DNA of 64,000 bases. Source: Planomonospora parontospora (GTDB taxonomy: Bacteria > Actinomycetota > Actinomycetes > Streptosporangiales > Streptosporangiaceae). Numbering within the stretch: position 1 is the first letter of the stretch; each line of letters starts with the position of its first letter. Of this stretch, positions 36,509 to 44,036 are shown one piece after another. The position numbers and the translations under genes are program-made. Below the pieces are notes generated by a model, which was not told the DNA's origin, ran no database searches, and worked only from the letters and a program-made list of their open reading frames with translations. Location of the stretch: the NCBI GenBank assembly GCA_014647935.1, contig BMQD01000014.1, forward strand, positions 62,001 to 126,000, written 5' to 3'.

Positions 36509-37695
36509 CGCCGGAGGAGGGCGCCGGGGACACGGGCCGTCAGGGCGGGCAGCCCCGGACCGTGGACCACCCGGCCGCCGGGAGTGAAGGTGAGCGCCGG
36601 TTCGGCCTGGACCAGGCCCGACGGATGACGCGTCATCATGCATATCTCCGCCACCCGGCGGCGGCCGCCGGCACGGTCGCGGACAAGGTGGACGACGGCG
36701 TCCAGCGCCGCGGCGATCTGGCTGTGGACCGCCTCTCTGCTGAGACCCGCCGCACAGGCGAGGGCCTCCAGCCGGGAGGGGACGTCGGCCGCCGTGTTGG
36801 CGTGCAGCGTGCCGCAGCCTCCTTCGTGACCGGTGTTCAGCGCGGCCAGGAGGTCGACGACCTCCGCTCCGCGCACCTCGCCGACGACGAGGCGGTCGGG
36901 GCGCATCCGCAGCGCCTGGCGGACCAGGTCACGCAGGCCGACGCCTCCGGCGCCCTCGATGTTGGGCGGACGCGACTCCAGGCGCACGACGTGGGGGTGC
37001 GCGGGCCGCAGCTCCGCGGAGTCCTCGACCAGGAGCAGGCGGTCACCGTGATCCGCCAGGGAGAGCAGCGCGGACAGCAAGGTCGTCTTCCCCGTGCCCG
37101 TGCCGCCCGAGACCAGGAAGGCGAGCCGGGACTCGATCATCGCGGTGAGCACCGGGACCGCATCGGGCCCGATCGTCCCGGCCTCGAGGAGGTCGGAGAG
37201 GGTGAACGTGCGTCGCGGCGGGAGCCTCAGGGACAGACAGGTGCCGCCTGGGGCCACCGGAGGCAGCACGGCGTGGAGCCGGACTCCGCCGGCCAGCCTG
37301 GCGTCCGCGTAGGGGCAGGCGTCGTCGAGGCGGCGGCCCGCGGCCGACGCCAGCCGTTGCGCGAGCCTGCGGACCGCCTCCTCGTCGGGGAAGGCGACCT
37401 GGGTCCGGCGCAGGCCGCCGCCGTCGTCGATCCACACCTCGCGCGGGCCGTTCACCAGCACGTCGGTCACCTCCGGCTCGGCCAGCAGCGGTTCCAGCGG
37501 ACCGGCTCCGATCAGGTCCGCGCAGAGGGCCCTGGCCACGGCCAGGATCTCGGCGTCGCCCAGTGTCGCCCGTTCGGCCCGGAGCGCGGCGGTGACGTGC
37601 GCGGCGCTGGGCTCGACGCCGGTCCGGGCCAGGCGTATCCGGACCGCCTCGACCAGTTCGGGTGAGGCCGCGGGGGTGAGCGGGGCCCGGCTCAC
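36505..37695 (-). CDS. tadA: TadA/CpaF family pilus assembly ATPase
   Basis: 396 residues. Walker [10 protein letters not shown], Asp box and Walker B-like [25 protein letters not shown], and the His box GTLHANT are intact, so it should power pilus assembly. The N-terminal domain ([21 protein letters not shown]) is typical of CpaF. GTG 37695 overlaps the stop of the ssd gene as GTGA. The frame stays open well upstream, but that part is antisense-like noise over ssd. Confidence 0.95.
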   Translation of the reverse strand: MSRAPLTPAASPELVEAVRIRLARTGVEPSAAHVTAALRAERATLGDAEILAVARALCADLIGAGPLEPLLAEPEVTDVLVNGPREVWIDDGGGLRRTQVAFPDEEAVRRLAQRLASAAGRRLDDACPYADARLAGGVRLHAVLPPVAPGGTCLSLRLPPRRTFTLSDLLEAGTIGPDAVPVLTAMIESRLAFLVSGGTGTGKTTLLSALLSLADHGDRLLLVEDSAELRPAHPHVVRLESRPPNIEGAGGVGLRDLVRQALRMRPDRLVVGEVRGAEVVDLLAALNTGHEGGCGTLHANTAADVPSRLEALACAAGLSREAVHSQIAAALDAVVHLVRDRAGGRRRVAEICMMTRHPSGLVQAEPALTFTPGGRVVHGPGLPALTARVPGALLRR

Positions 37696-38762
37696 GTCCC
37701 GGCTCCGGCCGTACGGGCCCCGGCCAGGGCGTCCAGCGAGTCCAGGAACGTCCGGCAGAACCGGCCGAGGGCGGTCCGCCGGCCGATCGGCGGGGTGTCC
37801 CCCCGGTTCAGCGCGGTCATGAGCCGGGGCTGGTCCGGCAGGCTCCCGGCACACGGCGTGCCGAGGGAGGTGGTGACCACCTCGTCCTCCAGGACCCCGC
37901 TCCGGACGACCGCCCGGATCTCCCCGGTGTGCCCGCGGATCCCCGAGAGCACCTGGGCCGCGGCGAGGACGCCGCGCACGTCCGCGGTGACGACCAGCAG
38001 CGCGGTGACCGCCCGGCTCAGAGCCTCCACCGCGGCCGGATCGGGGGCGCGCGGGAGGTCGACGACCACGAGGTCGAATCCGCGCTGACCCGCGTCGAGG
38101 ACCGAGCGCATCGCCTCGGCCGGGATGGGCTCGGCCTCGCCCCGATGGAAGGAGAGCAGGGTCAGATCGGAGAAGGTGGGCAGGGCCGCCTGGAGGGCGG
38201 TGAAGCTGACCCTGCCCTCTCTGGCGACCAGGTCGGACCAGCGGGCGCCCTCGGCCTCCTCCTGGCCGAGCAGGAGGTCGAGCCCGCCGCCGAGGGGGTC
38301 GGCGTCGACGAGGAGGGTCCGCCGGCGCCTGCGAGCCGAGGTCAGGGCGAGTCCGGCGGCGAGCACGCTGGCTCCGGCCCCGCCGCGCCCACCGATGACG
38401 CAGACGACCTGCCCGGCTCTCGTGGCGGGCTCTGCGACGTCGGCGAACTCGTCGGCCAGCCGCCGCTCGGCCGCGGGGAGTTCCAGCACGGCCTGGGCGC
38501 CCACCGCGACGCACTTGCGCCAGGTGTCGGGATCTCCGGGATCGCGCGTGACCAGCATGACCCGGTGCCGGGACGGCGGCCCGGTCGCCGCCATGGCGTC
38601 GGCCACGTCGCTGCCGACGACGACCATCGGGGCGCGGCTCCAGTAGGGCCGGGCGTGCGCGGGCACGTGCGCGACGTCGAGCTCCGCTCCGGCGGCCGCG
38701 GCGACGCGCAGCAGGTCGTCGAGCAGGTCGTGGTCCTCGGTGATGACCAGCGGGCGGTCCAA
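37692..38762 (-). CDS. ssd: Ssd septum-site-determining protein (CpaE/MinD-like)
   Basis: 356 residues. The N-terminal receiver-like part (DRPLVITEDHDLLDDLLRVAAAAG) and a MinD-like ATPase domain with a deviant P-loop region (CVIGGRGGAGASVLAAGLAL), DADPLGGGLDLLL and VVVDLPRAPD match Rv3660c/Ssd. The P-loop lacks the final Lys-Thr/Ser pattern, as CpaE-type proteins often do. TTG 38762 is chosen because GGGAGG lies 4 nt upstream and the family begins near DRPLVI. ATG 38861 would add 33 residues running through a perfect palindrome. It heads the tad operon. Confidence 0.85.
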   Translation of the reverse strand: MDRPLVITEDHDLLDDLLRVAAAAGAELDVAHVPAHARPYWSRAPMVVVGSDVADAMAATGPPSRHRVMLVTRDPGDPDTWRKCVAVGAQAVLELPAAERRLADEFADVAEPATRAGQVVCVIGGRGGAGASVLAAGLALTSARRRRRTLLVDADPLGGGLDLLLGQEEAEGARWSDLVAREGRVSFTALQAALPTFSDLTLLSFHRGEAEPIPAEAMRSVLDAGQRGFDLVVVDLPRAPDPAAVEALSRAVTALLVVTADVRGVLAAAQVLSGIRGHTGEIRAVVRSGVLEDEVVTTSLGTPCAGSLPDQPRLMTALNRGDTPPIGRRTALGRFCRTFLDSLDALAGARTAGAGT

Positions 38763-38769
38763 GATGCCT

Positions 38770-38800
38770 CCCTGGAAGGTGGGAGACCCACCTTCCAGGG
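38770..38800 (-). promoter_or_regulatory. perfect 14-bp hairpin in the ssd leader
   Basis: CCCTGGAAGGTGGG and CCCACCTTCCAGGG flank a 3-nt loop. On the mRNA the stem ends in AGGG, which is part of the ssd ribosome-binding site AGGGAGG. Confidence 0.55.
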
Positions 38801-38834
38801 GAACCCGCTCCTCCCGAGCTTCCGAACCCCGCTC

Positions 38835-38894
38835 TGTGGACGACGGTCCGGCACCCGTCATCGCCTGTGGAGAACGCCCCGGAACCGTGGAGAA
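38835..38894. promoter_or_regulatory. second cluster of TGTGGA-type 9-mers
   Basis: TGTGGACGA (38835), TGTGGAGAA (38866) and CGTGGAGAA (38886) are one or two mismatches from DnaA boxes. All have the same orientation, between the 6C RNA and ssd. Confidence 0.35.
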
Positions 38895-38902
38895 CGCCCT
38901 GG

Positions 38903-38988
38903 AAAAGGGGCGACCCCCGCCGGGGGGGGGATGGCGGGGGTCGCCGAGCGGTCCGGCTCTGGGGGGGGGTAGAGCCGGTCCCGTTTCA
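38903..38988 (-). ncRNA. 6C RNA
   Basis: On the minus strand two hairpins carry runs of nine C in their loops. The first is CCGGCTCT, an AC9 loop, AGAGCCGG (38978-38953). The second is a 13-bp stem GGCGACCCCCGCC with an ATC9 loop (38945-38909), followed by CTTTT. Two C-rich loops of at least six C are the definition of the actinobacterial 6C RNA. In Mycobacterium tuberculosis this RNA (B11) lies beside ssd in the same orientation, as here. The second hairpin plus the U-run is the terminator. A TTGCCA/AAAGCT promoter pair 17 bp apart (39023-38995) would start the RNA near 38988. Confidence 0.9.
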
Positions 38989-39206
38989 GGGGAAAGCTTT
39001 CAGCAGCCGACCTGTCCTGGCAAGGGCGCCGCAGAGCCGATCACACGTATCGCTCCGGCCCAGAGGGAGACAACCGTATCGTGCCCCATGCTCTCCGGCC
39101 CCGTCGAGGAGAAATCTCCGGTTTTATCCGACCGCCCCCGCATGGACGATCCGAGGGCGAGGCCGGAAGCGGTGGAGCCCTTCCTCGCCGACCACTCGCC
39201 GACCGC

Positions 39207-39233
39207 CTGGTGATCACGGAGAGTGATCACCAG
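39207..39233. promoter_or_regulatory. perfect dyad CTGGTGATCAC-N5-GTGATCACCAG
   Basis: The 11-bp arms are exact, and each contains the small palindrome TGATCA. It lies just upstream of the candidate plus-strand RNA and could be its operator. Confidence 0.5.
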
Positions 39234-39289
39234 TGGAGCACCGATCCTCTTTCAGGGCAGGGCCCCTCCCCCGCCCCGGGCTCCTCCGA

Positions 39290-39549
39290 AGTATTCAGGA
39301 TGGTTCGTCCCGGACATTCCAGAATCCGTAAAGGTCTTGGTTCCAGGGGTTCCCATCAGCCGGAATCCGTCATACAAAGGTTTCACGGACCCAGTGTCCG
39401 CGCACGGCCACCAGGTACCCACGCGCGACCAGCCGCGGGAGGCGCGTCGACCCGGGCTTGCCCCGTTTCGACGAATACAGGTGCACGCTTGGTAACCAGG
39501 TGAGACGTGCCGGCGACGGCGCCCCCGCAAAGGGGCGCCGTCCGCTTTT
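39290..39549 (+). ncRNA. candidate 6S/Ms1-like RNA, 5' end uncertain
   Basis: No convincing protein fits here, base composition is less GC-rich than in the flanks, and a strong U-tailed terminator closes the plus strand at 39515-39549. A second hairpin (39483-39510, GCACG-CTTGG...CCAGG-CGTGC) and a small one (39386-39400) precede it. In mycobacteria Ms1/MTS2823, and as I recall in S. coelicolor the 6S-like scr3559, are encoded beside 6C and ssd. Position and orientation fit, but sequence homology was not tested. A weak TTCCCA/TACAAA promoter (39350-39378) would give a shorter, ~165-nt RNA. Confidence 0.5.
39515..39549 (+). terminator. U-tailed intrinsic terminator
   Basis: GACGGCGCCCC (39515-39525) pairs perfectly with GGGGCGCCGTC (39532-39542) around CGCAAA and is followed by CGCTTTT. 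The U-run exists only on the plus strand, so it ends a plus-strand transcript although no plus-strand gene precedes it. Confidence 0.8.
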
Positions 39550-39701
39550 CACCCCCATGTCCGCGATCTCGGCGGCCGGGCCTCTCCGCACCGGCCGCCC
39601 GCACCGATCCGCAGCCCGCCCACCGTGTCGGCCCCGCGCCGGCCCCGTGTCGGCCCCGCGGCGGATCCGGCACCCGTTCCACCGCGCCGGGCCCGTCCGG
39701 A

Positions 39702-40475
39702 TCAGCCCCGCTGCATGGCCTCGCAGATCGCCGTGGCCTCGCGCACCCCGAGCGTGACCGCCGCGGCGCAGTGCCGTACCCAGGCCGTGATCCCTTCGGG
39801 GGTGCCGGTCAGGTAGGCCCGCAGGCCCTCCCCGTAGGCGGGCCCGAGTTCCAGGTGGCCCAGCTCCACCGCCGCCAGCGACTTGGGGTCCAGCCCGAAC
39901 TCCACCAGCGTCAGCCGCTCCGCCGCCCGCGCGACGATCCCGTCCGCCGTGCCGAACGGCCGCAGCACGGCCAGCTCCGCGTGCACGATGGCGGCCAGCA
40001 CCAGGGCCGGCGCCTTGGAGTCGGCGGTCACCAGGCCGACCAGCCCGTCCACCCGGGCCACCGTCGCCTCGGCCCCCGGCGCGGCGCCCACCCCGAGCGG
40101 GTCCGGCGCGGTCTCGGCGGTCCTGGGCCGGCCGAGGTCCTCGGTGAGGCCGGCCGCGGCCAGGGTGTGCAGCCTGGCCAGCACCTGCCGCGGCGCCGTG
40201 CGCCAGGTACGGCCGAGCCCGCCGAGCTCGGCCGAGACGCGCAGCGCGCCCTGGACGACGGGATCGGTCGTCTCCGGGATCGCCTCCAGGGGGATGTCCG
40301 CCCCCTCCAGCGCGGCGGACGCGCGGGCTCCGCGCAGGGCCGACCGGGCCGACACCTCCGGGCTCTTGCGCCGCAGCACGCGGTGCCCGTAGAGCCGGTC
40401 CACGGCCTTGCGCACGTCGGCCACGGCCTCGGGCACTCCCGGCAGCTCGGCGATGACAGCCAATGGGTCGCTCAC
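39702..40475 (-). CDS. degenerate Fic-fold protein
   Basis: 257 residues, all helical. The segment AAIVHAELAVLRPFGTADGIVARAAERLTL aligns by eye with the Fic motif HPFxxGNGRxxR, but the catalytic His is Leu, Asn is lost and the last Arg pair is altered, so AMP-transfer activity is unlikely. An upstream SAALEGADI resembles the inhibitory S/T-x-x-x-E-G helix of Fic proteins. GTG 40475 has a TAGGGT 8 nt upstream and no Shine-Dalgarno. Its position beside ssd and 6C matches SCO3559-like genes, as I recall. Confidence 0.75.
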   Translation of the reverse strand: MSDPLAVIAELPGVPEAVADVRKAVDRLYGHRVLRRKSPEVSARSALRGARASAALEGADIPLEAIPETTDPVVQGALRVSAELGGLGRTWRTAPRQVLARLHTLAAAGLTEDLGRPRTAETAPDPLGVGAAPGAEATVARVDGLVGLVTADSKAPALVLAAIVHAELAVLRPFGTADGIVARAAERLTLVEFGLDPKSLAAVELGHLELGPAYGEGLRAYLTGTPEGITAWVRHCAAAVTLGVREATAICEAMQRG

Positions 40476-40483
40476 GGTTCCCG

Positions 40484-40489
40484 ACCCTA
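40484..40489 (-). promoter_or_regulatory. possible -10 element TAGGGT
   Basis: On the minus strand TAGGGT ends 8 nt before the GTG of the Fic-like gene, slightly farther than the other leaderless starts. Confidence 0.4.
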
Positions 40490-40704
40490 CCGGCCGGTCA
40501 ACAAGCCGCCGACCCCGCCATGCGCCCGCCGCCGGGAAGCGGTGCCGGACCGTTCACCGAACATATGGCGCCATCCGGCGCAGCACCCCGGCGGAGCCTG
40601 TGGAACGCCGCGCCCTCCGTTCCTAGGGTCGGGATCGACCGCTTCCACGGACCCTCTTATCCACCTCTGAGCCCATATGAACCAGGATGGCCCCTGCATC
40701 CGCT

Positions 40705-40726
40705 TGGTACAGACCTGTCTAGACCT
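40705..40726. promoter_or_regulatory. imperfect TGGTCTAGACCT-type repeat upstream of acsA
   Basis: TGGTACAGACCT and TGTCTAGACCT follow each other directly 77 bp before acsA. They resemble DasR-type operators (consensus core TGGTCTAGACCA). The rest of the 327-bp gap holds nothing else recognised. Confidence 0.4.
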
Positions 40727-40802
40727 CTTGTGGCGGACGGCTCCACCCTGGTGAAGTGGGACACACCCGAAGCCGATGAGCAGTACGAGTAAGGAGTGCG
40801 TA

Positions 40803-42788
40803 GTGGCCCCGGAGACCCCTGGTTCCGAACCGCGTGAGCCCCAGGAGACGCTGTCGAACCTGCTGAGCGAGACCCGGCGGTTCGCTCCTCCCGCCGGACT
40901 GGCCGCGGCCGCGAACGTGACCGAGCAGGCCTACACCGAGGCGGAGGCCGACCGGCTGGCGTTCTGGGAGAAGCAGGCCGAGCGGCTGAGCTGGTCCAAG
41001 CGCTGGGACACCGCCCTGGAGTGGAACCCGCCCTTCGCCAAGTGGTTCGTCGGCGGTGAGCTGAACGTCGCCTACAACTGCGTCGACCGCCACGTCGAGG
41101 CGGGGCTCGGCGACAGGATCGCCTACCACTGGGAGGGCGAGCCCGAGGGCGACACCCGCACGATCACCTACGCCGACCTCCAGCGGGAGGTCGGCAAGGC
41201 GGCGAACGCCCTGACCGAGCTGGGCGTCGGCAAGGGCGACCGGGTCGCGATCTACATGCCGATGATCCCCGAGCTGCCGATCACGATGCTCGCCTGCGCC
41301 CGCATCGGCGCGATCCACTCCGTCGTCTTCGGCGGCTTCTCCGCCACCGCGCTCAGCGGCCGGATCAAGGACGCCGACGCCAAGATCGTGGTCACCGCCG
41401 ACGGCGGCTACCGCCGCGGCGCGCCCAGCGCACTCAAGCCGACCGTGGACGAGGCGGTCAAGGAGTGCCCCGGCATCGAGCACGTGCTCGTGGTCCGCCG
41501 GACCGGTCAGGAGGTGGACTGGACCGGCAAGGACGTCTGGTGGCACGACCTGGTGGAGCGCCAGAGCACCGAGCACGCCCCGGTCCCGCACGACTCCGAG
41601 CACCCGCTCTACATCCTCTACACCAGCGGCACGACCGGCCGGCCGAAGGGCATCCTGCACACCACCGGCGGCTACCTGACCCAGACCGCCTACACCCACC
41701 ACGCGGTCTTCGACCTCAAGCCCGAAACCGACGTCTACTGGTGCACCGCCGACATCGGCTGGGTGACCGGGCACTCCTACATCGTGTACGGACCGCTCGC
41801 CAACGGCGCCACCAGCGTCATCTACGAGGGCACCCCGGACACCCCGCACCGCGGCCGCTTCTGGGAGATCGTGCAGAAGTACGGGGTCACGATCCTCTAC
41901 ACCGCCCCGACCGCGATCCGCACGTTCATGAAGTGGGGCGACGACATCCCCGCCAAGTACGACATGTCGTCCCTGCGGATCCTGGGCAGCGTCGGCGAGC
42001 CGATCAACCCCGAGGCCTACGTCTGGTACCGCGAGCACATCGGCGGCAACCGCACCCCGGTCGTGGACACCTGGTGGCAGACCGAGACCGGCGCCATCAT
42101 GATCAGCCCGCTGCCCGGCGTGACCAGCGGCAAGCCCGGCGCCGCCATGCGCCCGCTGCCCGGCATCACCGCCGAGGTGGTCGACGACCAGGGCAACGGC
42201 GTCGGCAACGGCGGCGGCGGATACCTCGCCATCCGCGACCCGTGGCCGTCGATGCTCCGCACCATCTGGGGTGACGACCAGCGCTACATCGACACCTACT
42301 GGTCCCGCTTCGAGGGCGTGTACTTCGCGGGCGACGGCGCCAAGAAGGACGAGGACGGCGACATCTGGCTGCTGGGCCGCGTCGACGACGTCATGCTCGT
42401 CTCGGGCCACAACATCTCCACCACCGAGGTGGAGTCGGCCCTGGTCTCCCACCCGAAGGTCGCCGAGGCGGCCGTGGTGGGCGCGACCGACCCGGTGACC
42501 GGCCAGGCCATCGTCTCGTTCGTGATCCTGCGCGGCGGTGCCGAGGAGGGCGAGGACATCGCGGCCGAGCTCCGCGCCCACGTGGCCAGGACCCTCGGCC
42601 CGATCGCCAAGCCCCGGCAGATCCTGGTCGTCCCCGAGCTGCCGAAGACCCGCTCGGGCAAGATCATGCGGCGCCTGCTCCGCGACGTGGCGGAGAACCG
42701 CAGCGTGGGCGACGTCACCACCCTGGCCGACAGCACGGTGATGAACCTCATCTCCGAGAAGCTGCCCAGCGCCAAGAGCGAGGACTGA
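40803..42788 (+). CDS. acsA: acetyl-CoA synthetase
   Basis: 661 residues. It activates acetate to acetyl-CoA through acetyl-AMP. The adenylate-forming motif [34 protein letters not shown] and the acetylatable Lys in [14 protein letters not shown] are all intact, so the enzyme should be active and subject to lysine acetylation. GTG 40803 has AAGGAG 6 nt upstream; an ATG at 40776 has no such site. It is monocistronic, with a strong terminator just after its stop. Confidence 0.97.
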   Translation: MAPETPGSEPREPQETLSNLLSETRRFAPPAGLAAAANVTEQAYTEAEADRLAFWEKQAERLSWSKRWDTALEWNPPFAKWFVGGELNVAYNCVDRHVEAGLGDRIAYHWEGEPEGDTRTITYADLQREVGKAANALTELGVGKGDRVAIYMPMIPELPITMLACARIGAIHSVVFGGFSATALSGRIKDADAKIVVTADGGYRRGAPSALKPTVDEAVKECPGIEHVLVVRRTGQEVDWTGKDVWWHDLVERQSTEHAPVPHDSEHPLYILYTSGTTGRPKGILHTTGGYLTQTAYTHHAVFDLKPETDVYWCTADIGWVTGHSYIVYGPLANGATSVIYEGTPDTPHRGRFWEIVQKYGVTILYTAPTAIRTFMKWGDDIPAKYDMSSLRILGSVGEPINPEAYVWYREHIGGNRTPVVDTWWQTETGAIMISPLPGVTSGKPGAAMRPLPGITAEVVDDQGNGVGNGGGGYLAIRDPWPSMLRTIWGDDQRYIDTYWSRFEGVYFAGDGAKKDEDGDIWLLGRVDDVMLVSGHNISTTEVESALVSHPKVAEAAVVGATDPVTGQAIVSFVILRGGAEEGEDIAAELRAHVARTLGPIAKPRQILVVPELPKTRSGKIMRRLLRDVAENRSVGDVTTLADSTVMNLISEKLPSAKSED

Positions 42789-42791
42789 CCC

Positions 42792-42833
42792 CGCCGGGAC
42801 GGGTCCCCACCGCGCCGGGGACCCGTCCCGGCG
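42792..42833 (+). terminator. terminator hairpin of acsA
   Basis: A 17-bp perfect stem containing CCGGGACGGGTCCCC and its complement encloses an 8-nt loop, starting 4 bp after the acsA stop codon. Confidence 0.8.
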
Positions 42834-42919
42834 CGGCGGGCGCGGGCCTCCGGGATCCCGCCCACCGCGCCGTACCCGATTGTCACTAAATATCCGGTTA
42901 ATCGACTCCGTATAGGCTG

Positions 42920-42979
42920 GTGTCCAGGAGTGCCGGGAAGTCTGGTCGGCCGGGGAGGGAACAGGCCCTCCGCGAACAC
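42920..42979 (+). promoter_or_regulatory. structured RNA leader of a lost nhaA gene, possible riboswitch relic
   Basis: Three helices form a junction: GTGT/ACAC closes it (42920-42923 with 42976-42979), GCCG/CGGC (42932-42935 with 42947-42950) and GAGGG/CCCTC (42955-42959 with 42966-42970). A TATAGGCT element lies just upstream. The conserved-looking core GCCGGGAAGTCTGGTCGGC reminds me of leaders before actinobacterial Na+/H+ antiporter genes, but I cannot assign a riboswitch class. The gene that follows is a decayed nhaA. Confidence 0.45.
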
Positions 42980-43133
42980 GCTTCCCGAAAGACTTATGTG
43001 CCGCACCGCCGAGATCCCGCCGCTCCGGCCCGCCGTCCACCTCGTCCACCACGGCCGGCGCGCCCGCCGGCCGACCGGAGCCCTCGGGGACGAGGCCCTC
43101 GGCGCCGGGACCGCCGACGACACGATCCGCGAC

Positions 43134-43460
43134 GTTCACACGACCGCCGCCGGGGTAGCGCGCGATCCGATGACCCGTGTGCACCCCTCCCCCGGCCGGG
43201 ACCACTCCCCCGCCGGACCCGCCGGCCGGCCGCCGGAGGGTTCCTCCGCGTCTTCGGCGGGGCGCGGCCGCCCGTACGATCCGGATCGCCCGGCCCCTCC
43301 GACGAGCCGCACCGGCGGGACGGGGCCGCGACGCCGGCACCGGCCGGGATCGGCTTCACCGTGTCGCTGCCCATCGCAGGCCCCGCCTTCGGCGATGATC
43401 CGGAGAGGTCGAACACGGTGACCGCGGACGTGCCCGCGACGGACCGCACCGCCGCGCCGC
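43134..43460 (+). pseudogene. nhaA: decayed nhaA (Na+/H+ antiporter) fragments
   Basis: Two fragments in different frames keep recognisable NhaA blocks in the right order. At 43134-43218, VHTTAAGV and TRVHPSPGRDHSPA match the VHATVAGV...TRVRPDPGEEHSPAE region of actinobacterial NhaA. At 43340-43460, AGIGFTVSL, then AFGDDPER match the C-terminal AGIGFTVSLLIAELAFGDDPER block. The distance between them is about 200 bp shorter than in a real gene, the frame changes, and the N-terminal half is missing. A structured leader survives upstream, and the holin-like gene that follows is a usual nhaA neighbour. Family sequences are from memory. Confidence 0.65.
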
Positions 43461-43547
43461 CGACGGCGGCTCTGCCCGAGTCGCGCGTGCGCGCACACCC
43501 CAACGCGCAGGATGATGTTGGCATCGGCGCTCGATAGGAGATCGTTC

Positions 43548-44036
43548 ATGACGCACAATCCGGCCGCGGAGCCGCAGGAGGAGTCCCTGGGCTCGCTGGT
43601 CGCCGCGGCCAGCAGCCACATCTCCACCCTGGTCCGAGCCGAGATCGAACTGGCCAAGGCCGAGCTGAGGTTCGACGCCAAGCGCGTCGGCCTGGCGGCG
43701 GGACTGTTCGCCGCCGCGGCGTTCATGGCCCACCTGTGCCTGATCCTCGCCTCCTTCGCCATCGCCTACGCCCTGGTGGGCGTGTTCGACTGGGCGGAGG
43801 GCTGGGCCTTCGCGACCGTCACCCTCTTCTACCTGGTCGTGGCGGGCCTGCTGGTCTTCGTCGGTGTCCGGCGGCTCAAGGGCCTGACCGGGATGAAGCG
43901 GACGCTCCGCTCGCTGAAGACCATCAAGAGCGGCGAGAGCGAGCTCTCCGGCTCCTCCGTCGCCCCCGTCCACTCTTCCTCCCCCTCCGCCGGGAAGCCC
44001 GGCGTTCCACGAGAGTCGGTGAAACCGGACCAGTGA
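43548..44036 (+). CDS. actinobacterial holin-X family membrane protein
   Basis: 162 residues. TAGGAG lies 7 nt before ATG 43548. A short N-terminal amphipathic helix (LGSLVAAASSHISTLVRAEIELAKAEL) precedes two membrane helices (residues ~60-115). This is the phage_holin_3_6 / holin-X layout common in actinobacterial core genomes, where the role is not phage lysis and is unknown. The stop overlaps the next gene in GTGA, so the three genes to 45,531 form one coupled operon. Confidence 0.9.
   Translation: MTHNPAAEPQEESLGSLVAAASSHISTLVRAEIELAKAELRFDAKRVGLAAGLFAAAAFMAHLCLILASFAIAYALVGVFDWAEGWAFATVTLFYLVVAGLLVFVGVRRLKGLTGMKRTLRSLKTIKSGESELSGSSVAPVHSSSPSAGKPGVPRESVKPDQ

Noticed and set aside
39000-39495. 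Short protein-coding frames (76, 90 and 73 codons) in the 6C/Ms1-like gap
   Set aside because: No ribosome-binding sites or recognisable domains, they overlap in several frames, and a U-tailed terminator indicates an RNA gene instead.
42920-43537. Plus-strand frames of 205 and 163 codons after acsA as genes
   Set aside because: Each contains only one NhaA block and is otherwise Arg/Pro-rich; together they fit a frameshifted pseudogene, not two genes.
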